64,000 nt of DNA from Owenia fusiformis (Eukaryota > Annelida > Polychaeta > Sabellida > Oweniidae). Of the stretch, positions 22,684 through 33,217 are shown in pieces. A model generated the notes under the pieces. It was not told the origin of the DNA. It did no database searches and worked only from the letters and a program-made list of their open reading frames with translations. Location: contig CAIIXF020000180.1 in NCBI GenBank assembly GCA_903813345.2, forward strand, positions 9,410 through 73,409, given 5' to 3'. Both the position numbers and the translations under genes were made by a program. Position 1 is the stretch's first letter; the number at the start of each line of letters is the position of its first letter.

Positions 22684-24747
22684 ATGAAGGGAAAAGGAAA
22701 GTCAGGCCATTCTAAATATGCAAATGCTAAATCATTTAAGCGGCATCATAAACGTCATGAAATACCTCAGGAAGAGTTTGAGATTGAGCCACCTTTAAAA
22801 ATCATGAGATTGAGTGAGACCAATCATAAGCTGGTTGTGAAGGAAAAGCAAGGAAAATATGAACTTGCTGATATTCATGGTAAACAATGTAGGGCTATGC
22901 TGTTACGGCCAAAGAAAGATGATCATTTACCACTTCATGAGCAGTATGGAACATCAAACCCAACCTCACCCCCAGATGAGGCCCTGATTGTGAGTCAGTT
23001 TTCCATGATCCACATGATGAATGAGGTTAATAGGGAGCATAGGGTTTATAATGAGGGTTGCATGGGCAACCTTTCCATTTATGAGAAAAAACCATTTGGA
23101 CTATGCTGGAGGATGAAATTGAAATGTGAGGTATGTCTATTTATTTCTGAAAATTACAAACTATATGAAGAAATTGAAGCAGAAGGAAGAAAAAGGGGTC
23201 CAAAACCAGCAAAAATAAATACACAGATTAATGTGGCACTTCTGAACAGTTCAATAGGTATTGAGCAATTCCGTACAATATTGGCTACGTGTAATATCAG
23301 ACCTCCAGCTGTATCAGGCATGCACAAAACAGCAGTAAAAGTGAGCTCACAAATTGAAAAAGTATTAGAAAATGATTTGAAGAATAGATGTGACAATCTT
23401 GTCAGATTAAATAAATTCAAGGGAGTTAAAGCATCTGAACAAAGCAAAATTTCAATTTCAACAGATGCAGCCTATGACAGCAATGTATATGGTGATAGAT
23501 CCAAGATGGGGCAAAATTCAACCAGAGCTTTTACAATAGCTGTTGAGAATCACACCCAAGCCCAGCAAGTCATAGGGTATTGCCTGCAGGTGAAACACTG
23601 TTGGAGAGGGGCTTATTTGAGAGCTTTAGGCCTTGATGTGCAATGCCCGGGCCATGAAAATTGCACTGCCAACAAGAACAAAGCCCATTCTTTTACAGAA
23701 TTTGAAATGGGTGGAGAAATTGCCAAACAACTCAAGGAGTGTAATTTAACAGTAGAATATTTAACCACTGATGGGGATGCCAAGGGGTCTCAAGGTGTAC
23801 AGGCGTATTACAAAGATAATAATATTGACCAAAATGTATCAAGATTAGGGGACCGTATTCACAAAGAACACCTACAATATAAGAAATGCCTGAAAGAAGA
23901 ATTTAGTAGGAAAATGTTTCCTGGAGCAACAAAGAAAGAAAGAAAAACAATACAGCAAGTATTTTCCAGAGATGTTAAAACGAGATGTAGCATACTTGTC
24001 CAAAAATATGCTCAACTTAACAATGACATTACATTAGCAATATCTACAATTGAAATGTTAGAAATTCAAAAATCCATTGTTAACTGTTACAATGGGTATC
24101 ATGAATCATGTAAGGTTTCTTTCAATGGGTGTAAAGGCCTTCCAGATAACAACTGGGTGTCTAACTCTGCAAATTTCAGAGCATGTAAATTAAAAAATGG
24201 GGATATCAAAATGACCACTGATGATTCTAAGCGCTTGATGATTTTATTAGGCTTGAGATTAGGACCAGAGGCCCTCTATGAGACTAGATTCAACACTCAT
24301 ACCAATACAAATGAATCAGCAAATAGTGTTGTCAATAAGGTATTACCAAAGAGGAACACTTATGGTGCCACAGCAGGTGGTAGAATATCATCAGCAATAC
24401 ACCAAATCAATAATGGACTAGGGGACAGTACTCACCTTAAGCTCCAATTTGTCCAGGCTCCGCTACCGGTTGGCTCTTCTGCTAGTGTGGCCCTAAAAAA
24501 GATGCAACAGAAGTCAGTTTACATAAAGAAATATAAAACATCAAGGAAAGCAAGGAGAAATAGACAGTTCCACAAACAATATCACATGAGAGAATATTTC
24601 AGAGCGAAAGAAGAAAAGAAAGCAATAGACTATCAGAAGAATCAACTCGATAAAACGACTCGATTAGAACACAATTACACAAAGAACAAGAAATCAAGAC
24701 CCAAGAGGCTGTCAAGGTATAGGGACCATGCATATGAGAAGAACTAG
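22684..24747 (+). CDS. Mutator-like DDE transposase
   Basis: A 687-residue uninterrupted frame. A basic N-terminus (KGKGKSGHSKY) is followed by a CxxC pair (C148, C151) in LKCEVCLFISENYKLY. An RNase-H-like core holds D261 (ISTDAAYD), a CPGHENC zinc-type insert (C321, H324, C327), D363 (LTTDGD) and FSRKMFPGATKKER. A candidate third acidic residue is E544 (NTNESAN). The order and spacing match the invertebrate family known as the Mutator-like transposase domain, from my knowledge of the family. The C-terminus is lysine/arginine-rich. The role is cutting and joining transposon ends in the nucleus. TATATAAAA lies about 115 bases upstream. A possible upstream exon (22032-22140, donor AAG/GTATGA; acceptor AAACAG at 22675) joins in phase, but MKG is a reasonable start without it. 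Confidence 0.85.
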   Translation: MKGKGKSGHSKYANAKSFKRHHKRHEIPQEEFEIEPPLKIMRLSETNHKLVVKEKQGKYELADIHGKQCRAMLLRPKKDDHLPLHEQYGTSNPTSPPDEALIVSQFSMIHMMNEVNREHRVYNEGCMGNLSIYEKKPFGLCWRMKLKCEVCLFISENYKLYEEIEAEGRKRGPKPAKINTQINVALLNSSIGIEQFRTILATCNIRPPAVSGMHKTAVKVSSQIEKVLENDLKNRCDNLVRLNKFKGVKASEQSKISISTDAAYDSNVYGDRSKMGQNSTRAFTIAVENHTQAQQVIGYCLQVKHCWRGAYLRALGLDVQCPGHENCTANKNKAHSFTEFEMGGEIAKQLKECNLTVEYLTTDGDAKGSQGVQAYYKDNNIDQNVSRLGDRIHKEHLQYKKCLKEEFSRKMFPGATKKERKTIQQVFSRDVKTRCSILVQKYAQLNNDITLAISTIEMLEIQKSIVNCYNGYHESCKVSFNGCKGLPDNNWVSNSANFRACKLKNGDIKMTTDDSKRLMILLGLRLGPEALYETRFNTHTNTNESANSVVNKVLPKRNTYGATAGGRISSAIHQINNGLGDSTHLKLQFVQAPLPVGSSASVALKKMQQKSVYIKKYKTSRKARRNRQFHKQYHMREYFRAKEEKKAIDYQKNQLDKTTRLEHNYTKNKKSRPKRLSRYRDHAYEKN

Positions 24748-24788
24748 ATGTACAGTATATAAGGTAGGCTTCTTATACTAAACTAACC

Positions 24789-25213
24789 TTACTCAACCTT
24801 CAGATCTAGTTTGCACATGGGATGGGGTTCATGTCCCTGACATTGGTTCATGTGAACGCAACTCTTGCGAGAATTGTTCACCCAATGGGGCTCCAGTGAT
24901 AGGTGGCCTATGACAACACAATTCTTATTGAGGCATATATGGGATATATCATCTGTACACCTGATCAATGCAGGGTTGTACATCATAAATGCCAGTCTAT
25001 GAACCAATGACACAGACTTTTTATCTTCATTTGGCCACCTAACACTCACCTGCTTGTATCCATCAGGCCTCAATGAGCCCCCATCCCATAACCAACACAC
25101 ACCATTGGCACTAGGCCTTATATTTCTTCTAAGGCGTTCTTGTTGGTGGTTACACCAGTCATCTACTACTCCAGAAAAGAATGAGGTGTAAAGTGATTAG
25201 CTATATCAGGCAT
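24789..25213 (-). CDS. I-PpoI-like His-Me zinc-loop endonuclease
   Basis: The clear frame runs from a TAA at about 25192 to 24789 and has no internal ATG at its start. It reads VCWLWDGG, GYKQVSVRW, LVHRLAFMMYNP, then SHICLNKNCVVIGHLSLEPH and a CxxxxxC-GH-C cluster. The spacing H-x-C-x4-C-x4-H, then N nine residues on and C fifteen on, equals His98, Cys100, Cys105, His110, Asn119 and Cys125 of I-PpoI. The second zinc cluster differs slightly. An ATG at 25213 (MPDIANHF) is one base out of frame, with the shift near a T run at about 25174-25180. The gene is therefore either frameshifted, or starts differently. It converges on the transposase with a 41-base gap. It is a probable DNA-cleaving partner, function inferred. 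Confidence 0.75.
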
Positions 25214-25281
25214 AAAATGTAAAAGAACAAGATATATTTTGAAAAAAAGTTTTTTTTAATTTTTCGAAATGGGCGATAATA

Positions 25282-25739
25282 GGGGTAACTCCACTGAAAG
25301 TTCTTCCATAGGCCTACATATTAACATTTGGCTTGATTCTGAATAAACTAGGATTTTCGGTATATAGTCACATATACCATAGTGTAGCTCTATATGTCCC
25401 CTTTCAAACAAGAAAAGAAAAACAGTAGAACACCCATGGAATTAAAAAGTTCTTACCAGTTTTCCCCGCCATCTATTGAAAATTTGCAAATTTCTCACTA
25501 GATTTCCAACTCTAGACCACCACAACAAGAACTAAAATATTTTTGTTCTGCCATAAAATGTCGACATAATTTTTATTAAAATATGAACATATAACATAAA
25601 TAAAGTTTCATGCCAGATCTCGACTTTTTCACTCATAATGGCACTGATTTACATTGATTTTCGGCAACCATCATCCCAATTTTAAATATAGATTTTTTGT
25701 CTTCTACCTTTTTCACAGCGCCATCTGTGGAGTTATCCC
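25282..25739. repeat. 458-bp direct terminal repeat, right copy
   Basis: Identical to 21431-21888. Read on the minus strand it supplies the premature TAA (25733-25735) to the receptor gene and, about 155 bases further, an AATAAA (complement of 25572-25577) that could polyadenylate the truncated message. Confidence 0.95.
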
Positions 25740-27111
25740 AGAGCTACTATACACACAATATGAATTGCTACACTAAAACAAAGAAATACTATTAGAAGCA
25801 GTTCCGCAGGGGGATTGAACTCCAAAAGACAAGTATCTTCCGTATTATCATGAGAAGTTTCGTTCGTAATATTATGACAAATCTCAGATGAGTCTACGGT
25901 TAGAGCTGCCAATGTGGCATCACTGTATAACCCATAGACACTAAAGCCAGTCGGATCATAAGAGAAGTTGAAGTTGTAGTCACCATTCGAATTATCTTTA
26001 GAACATATTCTAATTTCGCATACAACTGTAGAATTATCTCTGCAGTAGTTGATTACATTGTAGCCCTCTTTACATGCGGATATCATACACTGCCTTAAAT
26101 CTCTAACATCAATTTTCTTAAATACATTGCATGTTGACTTTTTGCATTGGTGTCCCACGGTTATTCGTGTAAATATGTCAGTTTTGCAATTTGGCGTTCC
26201 AGGATAGGGTAGACTCCACCATTGTATGTCTTGCTGCTCCTCGTTTTCACAAATATCATTCTGATTATAATACGACCAATCTGTACCTTCACTATTGCTT
26301 TTACACTTAAATGCAAGGTTTGCTTTATGTTTCGTTACATACAATATAGAAGTGTAGCCTGATTCGTACAAAGATGTTGGAATTGGTTGGTCTGTACTTG
26401 AAAAGTAACTATCTATTTCGTCACATTTCTCGGGAGTAGGTCTCGACGGTAATGATAATGCAGATGAAAGAGTTTTGTTAAGAATAAGCTTCGTTTTGAA
26501 TGTATGTCCAAGGCTGTAAGAACGACAGTTAGCATTATTGTCTTCGACAACAGATAAGCTGAGCTGATAATCGTCATTAGGAGCATGCCAGTTACAATAT
26601 TTCATTTCACAATCAAACTCGTTGCTTTCATGAGAAATGATATTAAAGACATTTGCATTGTTTTCACAAGATTTTACCATACAATCATATAAGTTTTGCA
26701 CTTTTAAATTACCAACGATAGAGCAGGAGGATTTTACAGCTTTCTTAGTCTCCCACGTTCTTCTCATGAAATACGAGTTATGACACCTTGGAGAATAGGA
26801 GTGCGGTCGGGCATATGTTATACCCATCGAATCATTCACATTCGGAGCTCGTGACTTCCAATTGTAATTCCAGTCCGTTCCATCAGAGTTGGGTAAACAT
26901 TCAAAAAGTTCACATCTATTTTTGTATTGATTATACATTATGACGTTTGTTTCCTTTGCCAAACAAGATTGCTTGAGACACTGATGTAATGTCACCGATG
27001 CATGTGCAGAGCGAAACGCAAGCTTCAAGTCACAACCTGGTGCCATCGGCATAGCTTCGTCAAATGTGTTAAGAGTCCTTACTTTTAGAAAGTTCTCGAC
27101 GTAACAGTTAT
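25733..27111 (-). CDS. PAN/apple-like membrane receptor, exon 2 (3'-truncated)
   Basis: An acceptor (TTTTTTCAG) ends at 27112 and enters the frame in the phase left by exon 1. The exon encodes about 459 residues. Four cysteine-rich segments share a pattern of CL/CM..SC, a short loop and C-E-L/M/I..C: TLHQCLKQSC..CELFEC, NLYDCMVKSC..CEMKYC, a weaker third, and DLRQCMISAC..CEIRIC. I read them as PAN/apple-like folds. Several N-glycosylation sites occur. A transmembrane helix (ELLLIVFLCFSVAIHIVCIV) lies at the end, then ALG and a stop supplied by the transposon. The likely role is a cell-surface adhesion or recognition protein; ligand unknown. The family assignment is tentative; the membrane topology is firmer. 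Confidence 0.75.
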
Positions 27112-27233
27112 CTGAAAAAACATTTTTCCTAATGTAAACGGGTAGTGCTCAAGGCCGGGTAGTGATTCGTATCAATTTCTAGCCTTAAATGACTTTGAAT
27201 GACTTCATAAGCAAAATCATATACTCCAGATAG

Positions 27234-27720
27234 TAACGCCACAGACACATTTCCTACGGCGACCTTGCGGTCTATCATTTCTGCGGCCAGTAACATTTCT
27301 ACGCTCGCCGTGGAATTTCTGCGCTCTCACACTTTTGTAGTCACATTTGTAGGCACGGTGAATTTAAATTTATATCGATAAATAATAGTTTTTTCATTTT
27401 ATTTACATCAGGACAATTTATAAATGTTATTCAAAGTGCTAGGATGTAATATCAAATGAAAAGTGATCGTGAAACATTGAAAAATAATGATTCAATCTTG
27501 TTGAGCCAGTTGATTTCTACGGGGACCTCAGAAATGAACAAATATTATAACTCCGAGTTATAATTTCTACAGCGACCCTGCGGCCTCTAAAAAACTGGAT
27601 ACGCCGCACGGAGGCCGCAAGGCGAGCGTAGTTTTCCTACGCTCGCCGCAGAAATACACCGATTTAATCGATCTGCGGTCGACGCACGGCCTCCGTACGA
27701 CAAATGTGACTGGGGTGTAA
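27234..27720 (-). mobile_element. GC-rich MITE, copy A (inside the receptor intron)
   Basis: The right end, read inverted, is TTACACCCCAGTCACATTTG followed by TCGTACGGAGGCC; the left end is a diverged TAACGCCACAGACACATTTC. It is markedly richer in G and C than its surroundings, with repeated GCCGTAG/CTACGGCGAGCG modules. It is homologous, inverted, to 49931-51115 and in part to 53935-54207. It lies wholly in the single intron of the receptor gene. Confidence 0.75.
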
Positions 27721-28419
27721 CTCCTCGGGTCTACGAAATTTCAAAAAGCTGTGCAAGAGTGTACGAGAAGCTTATGAAATGATACTCTGTCATATTTTGT
27801 AAAACAAAACATTTTGATAATGATAGTATCTAACGGACGATCTTCAATAATTTATTGTTTCATATGGTTTCTTTATTGAAACTTCAAATTAGACACATCA
27901 AATACCGATGTGGTGAATATATATTGTAAAAAGTCTAACACTGCCCCATATTTTCACCTTATACCAAGGGTTTGTCCGGGAATGCCCCGTGGCCGAGAAT
28001 GCCCCAAACTCCTCTTTAAGTAGTACTAGGTTTTCAATTGCTTGGGGAGCGTCCAAAATTCAAATATTTTCATTTTAATACTCGTTGATACCTTTTTGTA
28101 ATAAGACATGAAAGTTTTCTTAAGACCTCCACGCGCGAAGGGCAGGGGAATTTGACAAAATCAAAATCGAGTTGACAAATTCCCTAACCTTCGGGCAACT
28201 AGTATTTCAATTTGCACAACCAGGGAGCAATAAAAGCGAGTCAAGTACATATTCTGAAAATGTGCATTCCAAAAGGCCCTCCCATGTGCCTGTGCATTAC
28301 TAATAAATTACTAACAAAACAGATATCGCTTATCAAATATGTTTGGAAACAAAATACAATTCAAGAATTCAAAAATATAACTATATATTCAATCTTAACT
28401 CAATTGAACCGTTCCTTAC

Positions 28420-28498
28420 CTGCAACTATTTCGTCCATCATTATCCCCAATAGAGTCACGCCGAGAACCATACACACGAGAATATCCTTGAGGTTCAT
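28420..28498 (-). CDS. PAN/apple-like membrane receptor, exon 1 (signal peptide)
   Basis: An ATG at 28498 opens 26 codons (MNLKDILVCMVLGVTLLG then IMMDEIVA): a short N-region, a hydrophobic core and an alanine at a plausible cleavage point. The exon then ends on one phase-1 base at a strong donor (GCAG/GTAAGG, 28419-28418). Joined to the acceptor at 27112 this gives codon GAT and runs into NCYVENFLKVR without a break, so the intron (27112-28419) is consistent in both signals and phase. Confidence 0.8.
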
Positions 28499-28575
28499 TT
28501 TTAATGATATGAATTTTAATGTGATGTTTATGCGAAGAATTGTCTTTTTGTCCCTAACAGTTATCACGATCACAC

Positions 28576-28587
28576 TGCGCGTGCGCT
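28576..28587 (-). promoter_or_regulatory. NRF1-like site upstream of the receptor gene
   Basis: The minus strand reads AGCGCACGCGCA, one base from the NRF1 consensus YGCGCAYGCGCR, about 80-90 bases upstream of the ATG at 28498. No convincing TATA box is visible. This fits a TATA-less promoter, but a single site match is weak evidence. Confidence 0.35.
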
Positions 28588-28683
28588 AGATGCAGATACG
28601 ATTTAGTGTCAATGACATGTCAATTTGTGAGATACACGTACCGCTTCAGATCAGTTAGAGGCGTAACGACAACAGTATTAAAC

Positions 28684-28825
28684 AAATACTGGATGACCAT
28701 GAGGCGGATATGCCAGAATACCTATCCTGGAAAAAAATACTAGCCTCGGCTTCCCTCGGAGCCTAGTATTTCTTTTTGAGGATAGGTATTCTGGCATATC
28801 CACCTCATGGTCATCCAGTGTTTAT
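28684..28825. repeat. Long near-perfect hairpin (MITE-like)
   Basis: ACTGGATGACCATGAGG, then GGATATGCCAGAATACCTAT and AAATACTAG, occur on the left and, inverted, on the right. The two arms (about 65 bases) are separated by a few bases around TCGGCTTCCCTCGG. A piece of the arm (ATAGGTATTCTGGCATA) recurs at 28909-28926. Confidence 0.8.
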
Positions 28826-29596
28826 TTTATTATGCACCTCCCTTGAGAAATACCTTGTTTTAAAGAATGGGTCTACTAAAACAAGCCGATTCTAGTATTT
28901 TTTTCGAAGATAGGTATTCTGGCATACGGGATGGTTGGAGATCTCGTTGCTTCAATACTGGATAGAACGAGATCTTGCTGCCAGGTATGGCAATAGACCC
29001 TGCAGCTCTTAACCAATCAGATTTGAGTATTTTAATGAGGTGCCTTTTATCGAGTTAGTATCACTCTAGTTATCACCTCTCTGCTGCACTGGTCAAACTT
29101 TTTTTAACGTTTTTTGAGGGACTTTTTGTTTGAAAATCGTTAATTCATTTTAATCAAAATTTCAGAACTCACGCATATCTTTAAATACATGTAAGTGTTA
29201 ATTTACGTCAATTAATTGCAAATATCGTCACGTGTCTTTTGTAGAAAAAATAATAAAATTGGTTGATTAATAAGCGAGAAATTAATTAATCCATGCATGA
29301 AAGTGGTTCAGAGAAAAATGCATTTTAAAAAATTAGTACAATAACATTAAAAACATGATATATTGTTCTTTTTAATCTAGTTGGGCAATCAACATTGGTT
29401 TATTTTGAAAAGATTGGCAATTTTTTTTTTAAGTTTTGGGAAAATAATGACGTCATGATGGTCACAATGGACATTAGCAAGGCCCCTCGTCATGGTATGC
29501 CATAATGGCTTCTTTTACAAATAAAAAAACACAAGGAGCACACGCGCCTCGAACTCGCATCCTCGTGGTTAAAAGCTTTTTAATTCAGGCATACGT

Positions 29597-29715
29597 CACT
29601 GTGTGTGTGGGGGGGGGGGTATCGTGCTGCAAAAACACGGTGTTTTTGCATCAAGACGGGCAGCCTTCCTGTGATAGATTTTCGAAAGATATTTTGTTTT
29701 CTCAATTTAAACTGC
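29597..29715. repeat. Single arm of the 18422-type fold-back element
   Basis: CACTGTG plus a G-run leads into TATCGTGCTGCAAAAACACG and its inverse, then GATAGATTTTCG and ATATTTTGTTT, matching the outer arm at 18422-18520 with many substitutions. The palindrome is kept even though its bases changed (AACAAC to AAAAAC on both sides), which suggests paired substitution or conversion between arms. Confidence 0.65.
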
Positions 29716-31834
29716 AGTTCATTCTATAGTGTTGCAACCTAAATTGGATTTAAGTTGATATGGTGTTTTAGAAGTAAAAAATAAAATGTCAGTAAACATG
29801 AAATACTGTACCTAAATATTCCTCATGTTTTTTTTCGCAGCTTCTTATGATGAAGCTCAGAGTTTGTAGGGACTCAAATACCTGTCTTTGACATATGAAA
29901 TATTTTCTCACATATTTAGTTTCAAAAGGTTACACACAAAATGTCCAATTCTACAGGTTTAGTAATCATAAGAATAAGGTCTTCATTTTTACTGAAATGC
30001 TCTATTATATTCTGTATGTGATGTCAAAAGACATACGACCACGGAATGAGTAACAATGAGCGTTAATAAAGGTAAATAATTCCATATGTTTATAAAAAAT
30101 ACACGAATCTCCTATTTTACAACCATAGCTCCGTGTATTTACCTGAAAAATATACATGTACAACACAAGTTCATATAGTTCTGCCTTTTCAATTGAAAAT
30201 ATATATACGTACATATGGGAAAGTAGTTTATCAAATATGACAGAAAACAGAAGCCATTCAATTGTTTTGTCACTGCGAGAGCTCTGAATATATGTTTTAT
30301 GGTTCATCGTGCAATCTTTTCAAAGTACTTTAGACGGTGGCGCTACGAATTTCTGGTAAACAACATTTCCAAAAAATGTCATTGTGAAAGCATTAAGACG
30401 TTTTATATGACTTTTTAATCTACCTTAAAATATTAATTGTTGATTCGAAAAGTGAGTCTCCAGATGTCTGTAAAAATCACGTAAAAACAATTCGAAATTG
30501 ATAAAACGAACCCGAAGCATGATGAAGGTCGAGTGTGAGCAAACCACAATAAATCAAATACATTTCAAATGATATGAAACAGTTTTCTATAAGCCATTTA
30601 CATAAAAAATTAATAAATTAAGACAAAACAAGTGACTTTAAACACGATATATCGATAATCACGTAATATTATAAATAAGTGTAAGATCCAAAGTTTATGA
30701 AATGTCAAGTATGAGTGTGAGTGTCTCACATATTCGATCAAAATTTGCCATGCTAGTCTACTTTACTGACCCCCCTTGCTGTAACAAGGAAACCAAAAAC
30801 ACATTAAAACGTAAACATAAACCAATTAGTCACTTCACTATGAAAGTGAGGGGTGTGCGCTGTGTGCATGGACTGACACAATATCAGTGGTCATTTACTG
30901 TGTCAACTTAGTAACCCTTGCATATCGTGCTCACTCAAGTATTGAATAATTTTTTTATGATCTAAATGTTTGTGGTTTATAAAAAAAGTGATATGTTTTA
31001 GTTAGAAATACATTAATTAATATATTCATTCAAACAGCACTAGAATGCGGGAAGAAAGAGCAATGGTGACAAAATGCAGACAGAATTTTCCGTAAGGGTT
31101 TCAAACATTTCTAAACACAATCATACATGTACTTCATGTGTACTTTTATTTTTAGTGCTGTATTTATAGATATAATTTCACGTATTAAAATCATATTTTC
31201 CAGCAATGACTTCAAATTCGGAACCACACCCATATTTCATTTTCTCCAATAACTCCAAACATGTGTAAACATTGACCATGTGCATATAAATTCAGAGTTC
31301 ACGAGCTCTTTCCTATTCGATTACCTCATACACCCCTGCATGGATTTGAGTTGGATTCGCCTTTTATACGTGAGCCGACACACTTGCAAACGCTGATTGG
31401 ATAAAGATTGCGAGAATCTTTAAAACGTATCTCGAATAAGGTTTTTCATTTCTCAACATCGATCGCGATGCCATCTTTAAAAATCAAAACTAGGTTTTTG
31501 CATTTATTATGGATTCTTTGCGATTCCAATACAATAAAAATATAATAATTTGTGAAAAATGTGTCCTTGCGATTTAGATGTTGAACTTGCAAAACATTTC
31601 AATTTTGATTTCAATTCTTACAAATGATTTTGTGTAAGAAATCAATGAGCCCGGAACCATGGACCACATCTATGAAGTTTTTACCAACTTCACTAAAATA
31701 CGGATTTTAGATACGTTTGGGAAGAAATGTTCTGCAAAACCAGTTTACATCATTTTTTTCTCGTTTTGAATCAGAACGACGGTACGTACAAATGTAGAGC
31801 TAAAAACCCCATTGTTTATATCATACATCACTGG
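29716..31834. other. No gene seen
   Basis: Only short open frames without motifs, splice signals or repeats I can define. The longest (30005-30307, minus, 100 codons) is cysteine-poor, has no recognisable domain and is not supported. Confidence 0.45.
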
Positions 31835-32204
31835 TCACTATCAAGCGAAGGTTTCGGCCGTCACCTTCGACACTTAAGATGGCGAACGGGAAGTGTTGTT
31901 TTCGATATTTCTAATTTTCATCGAATTAAACCACTAAAAGCTAATAGTTGACGTAATGCTTTGATATTTGACCTTAACCAGGCTTACATGGAAACTCTGG
32001 AGTTGATCAATTGTTAAGCAATGAAGACATCATCGATATGAGTTTCCATGTCATTAAGTCTGATTTAGCCCAAATATCAAATTATTACGTCAACTATAAA
32101 GTAGTTTAATTCGATGAAAACTAAAAATATCGAAATTGACCCTTCCCATCCGATCCGCCATTTTAAATACGAAGGTGACGGGCGTAACCTCCGCTTGATA
32201 CTGA
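31835..32204. mobile_element. 370-bp fold-back MITE
   Basis: It starts TCACTATCAAGCGAAGGTT and ends with the inverse of TCAGTATCAAGCGGAGGTT. The arms (about 140 bases each) share CGTCACCTTCG, TTTTCATCGAATTAAAC and AGTTGACGTAAT. The centre holds a further short inverted pair (CATGGAAACTC). No target duplication is obvious and nothing is encoded. Confidence 0.7.
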
Positions 32205-32385
32205 CTATGCTGATACTGACAACACCCGAGTTTCTGAAAGAACATATTTTCAATGAAACCTTTTGTAAGGGCCAATTTGGTAAAGTATCAATTGCAATCT
32301 GGAGAGTCCAATTGTCACCTTGACAGCCGTTTAACTAGGGACTTTGGATTATTAATGTAATGCAGTGATATGAAATAGCGTGTTC

Positions 32386-32462
32386 GGACTGGAATCGAGC
32401 ACACCTTGCCTACACCACACACTATTCACACATAGCTAGGCAAGGTGAGTCCAATTCCAGCC
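32386..32462. repeat. 27-bp inverted repeat (hairpin)
   Basis: GGACTGGAATCGAGCACACC and following bases at 32386-32412 pair with 32437-32462, with a few mismatches and a 24-base loop containing CACACTATTCACACA. Confidence 0.65.
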
Positions 32463-32666
32463 AACTGGAACACGTGTAGAAAATATTTTGCAACATGTGA
32501 AAAGAATCTAAGCCCTAGACTCAGTGCATCGTGGCTGCTTCATTTCACTCAGACGATGTTTCTGTGCGGTGTTGCAAAGATTTGGAAGCAACATCTTCAA
32601 TGGAATGATTTAACACACAGTGTACTGAGTCCAAGGCTTAAATCCTTAAATACATTGTATTAAAAA

Positions 32667-32764
32667 AGAAAATATGAAAGCCTTCAGCTACTATTTCCCT
32701 TTATTTAGTTGTGTACCTATAAAATATAGTAGTTTAAAAATATAAATAATTGTCCTAAAGCTAT
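32667..32764 (+). repeat. 98-bp repeat, first copy
   Basis: Identical over all 98 bases to 47464-47561, same orientation, 14.8 kb apart. The block starts AGAAAATATGAAAGCC and ends TGTCCTAAAGCTAT. The flanks differ. It lies just outside the left end of the large transposon at 32831. Confidence 0.9.
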
Positions 32765-33217
32765 GTACACAACGGGAAACACTATTTTGTAAGCACTATT
32801 AAGAAAGAATACTTTATGTGTTATCCATAATAGCCGGATGACAAATTGAGGTTTTTTTCATAATGCTACCCACCTGGTATAACAAGTCGTGTGTGGTATC
32901 ATATTGAAGCTAAGAGTATGGGCAATACAGAAATGTATGTTGTGAAATTTGGTTTCGCGACCGGAGGTGATTATTTTCACTAATTAATTAGTGAACAATA
33001 ATATTGAAAAATAATTTCGATTTTCATCGTTAATGGTAAAGTACTTTAAATAACATTTTCAAGTTCTTCATGTTTATAAATTATGATGATAATACTATAG
33101 TGAGGTTAAACAGTGCTTATTATGATCAATAATATGTAAATTAGATACACATGTTATGTTATACAAGTTGAAAATGCCTTTTTATGTATCATTTCATTTT
33201 ATACTAAAACTAGTCTA

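Larger units (their letters stand above)
21431..25739 (+). mobile_element. Composite DNA transposon: DDE transposase, His-Me endonuclease, long direct repeats
   Basis: The outer ends are GGGGTAACTCCAC and the inverse of GGGATAACTCCAC, one mismatch in 13. AGA lies on both sides (21428-21430, 25740-25742; AGAG if the first G is counted as flank). Inside are two identical 458-bp direct repeats, a 687-residue Mutator-like transposase and a convergent endonuclease frame. The core between the direct repeats has weak inverted ends of its own (TACTAGTGCCCACTT against TATTATCGCCCATTT). Identical repeats and an intact transposase frame imply a recent insertion. A 3-4-bp duplication is shorter than the 8-11 bp usual for Mutator elements. 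Confidence 0.85.

Noticed and set aside
21431-25739. LTR retrotransposon, because of the identical direct repeats
   Set aside because: The repeats lack TG..CA ends, there is no primer-binding site or polypurine tract, and the genes inside are a DDE transposase and an endonuclease, not gag or reverse transcriptase.
28212-28589. 125-codon plus-strand gene
   Set aside because: It is antisense to the signal-peptide exon and its promoter region; the minus-strand model has matching splice signals and phase.
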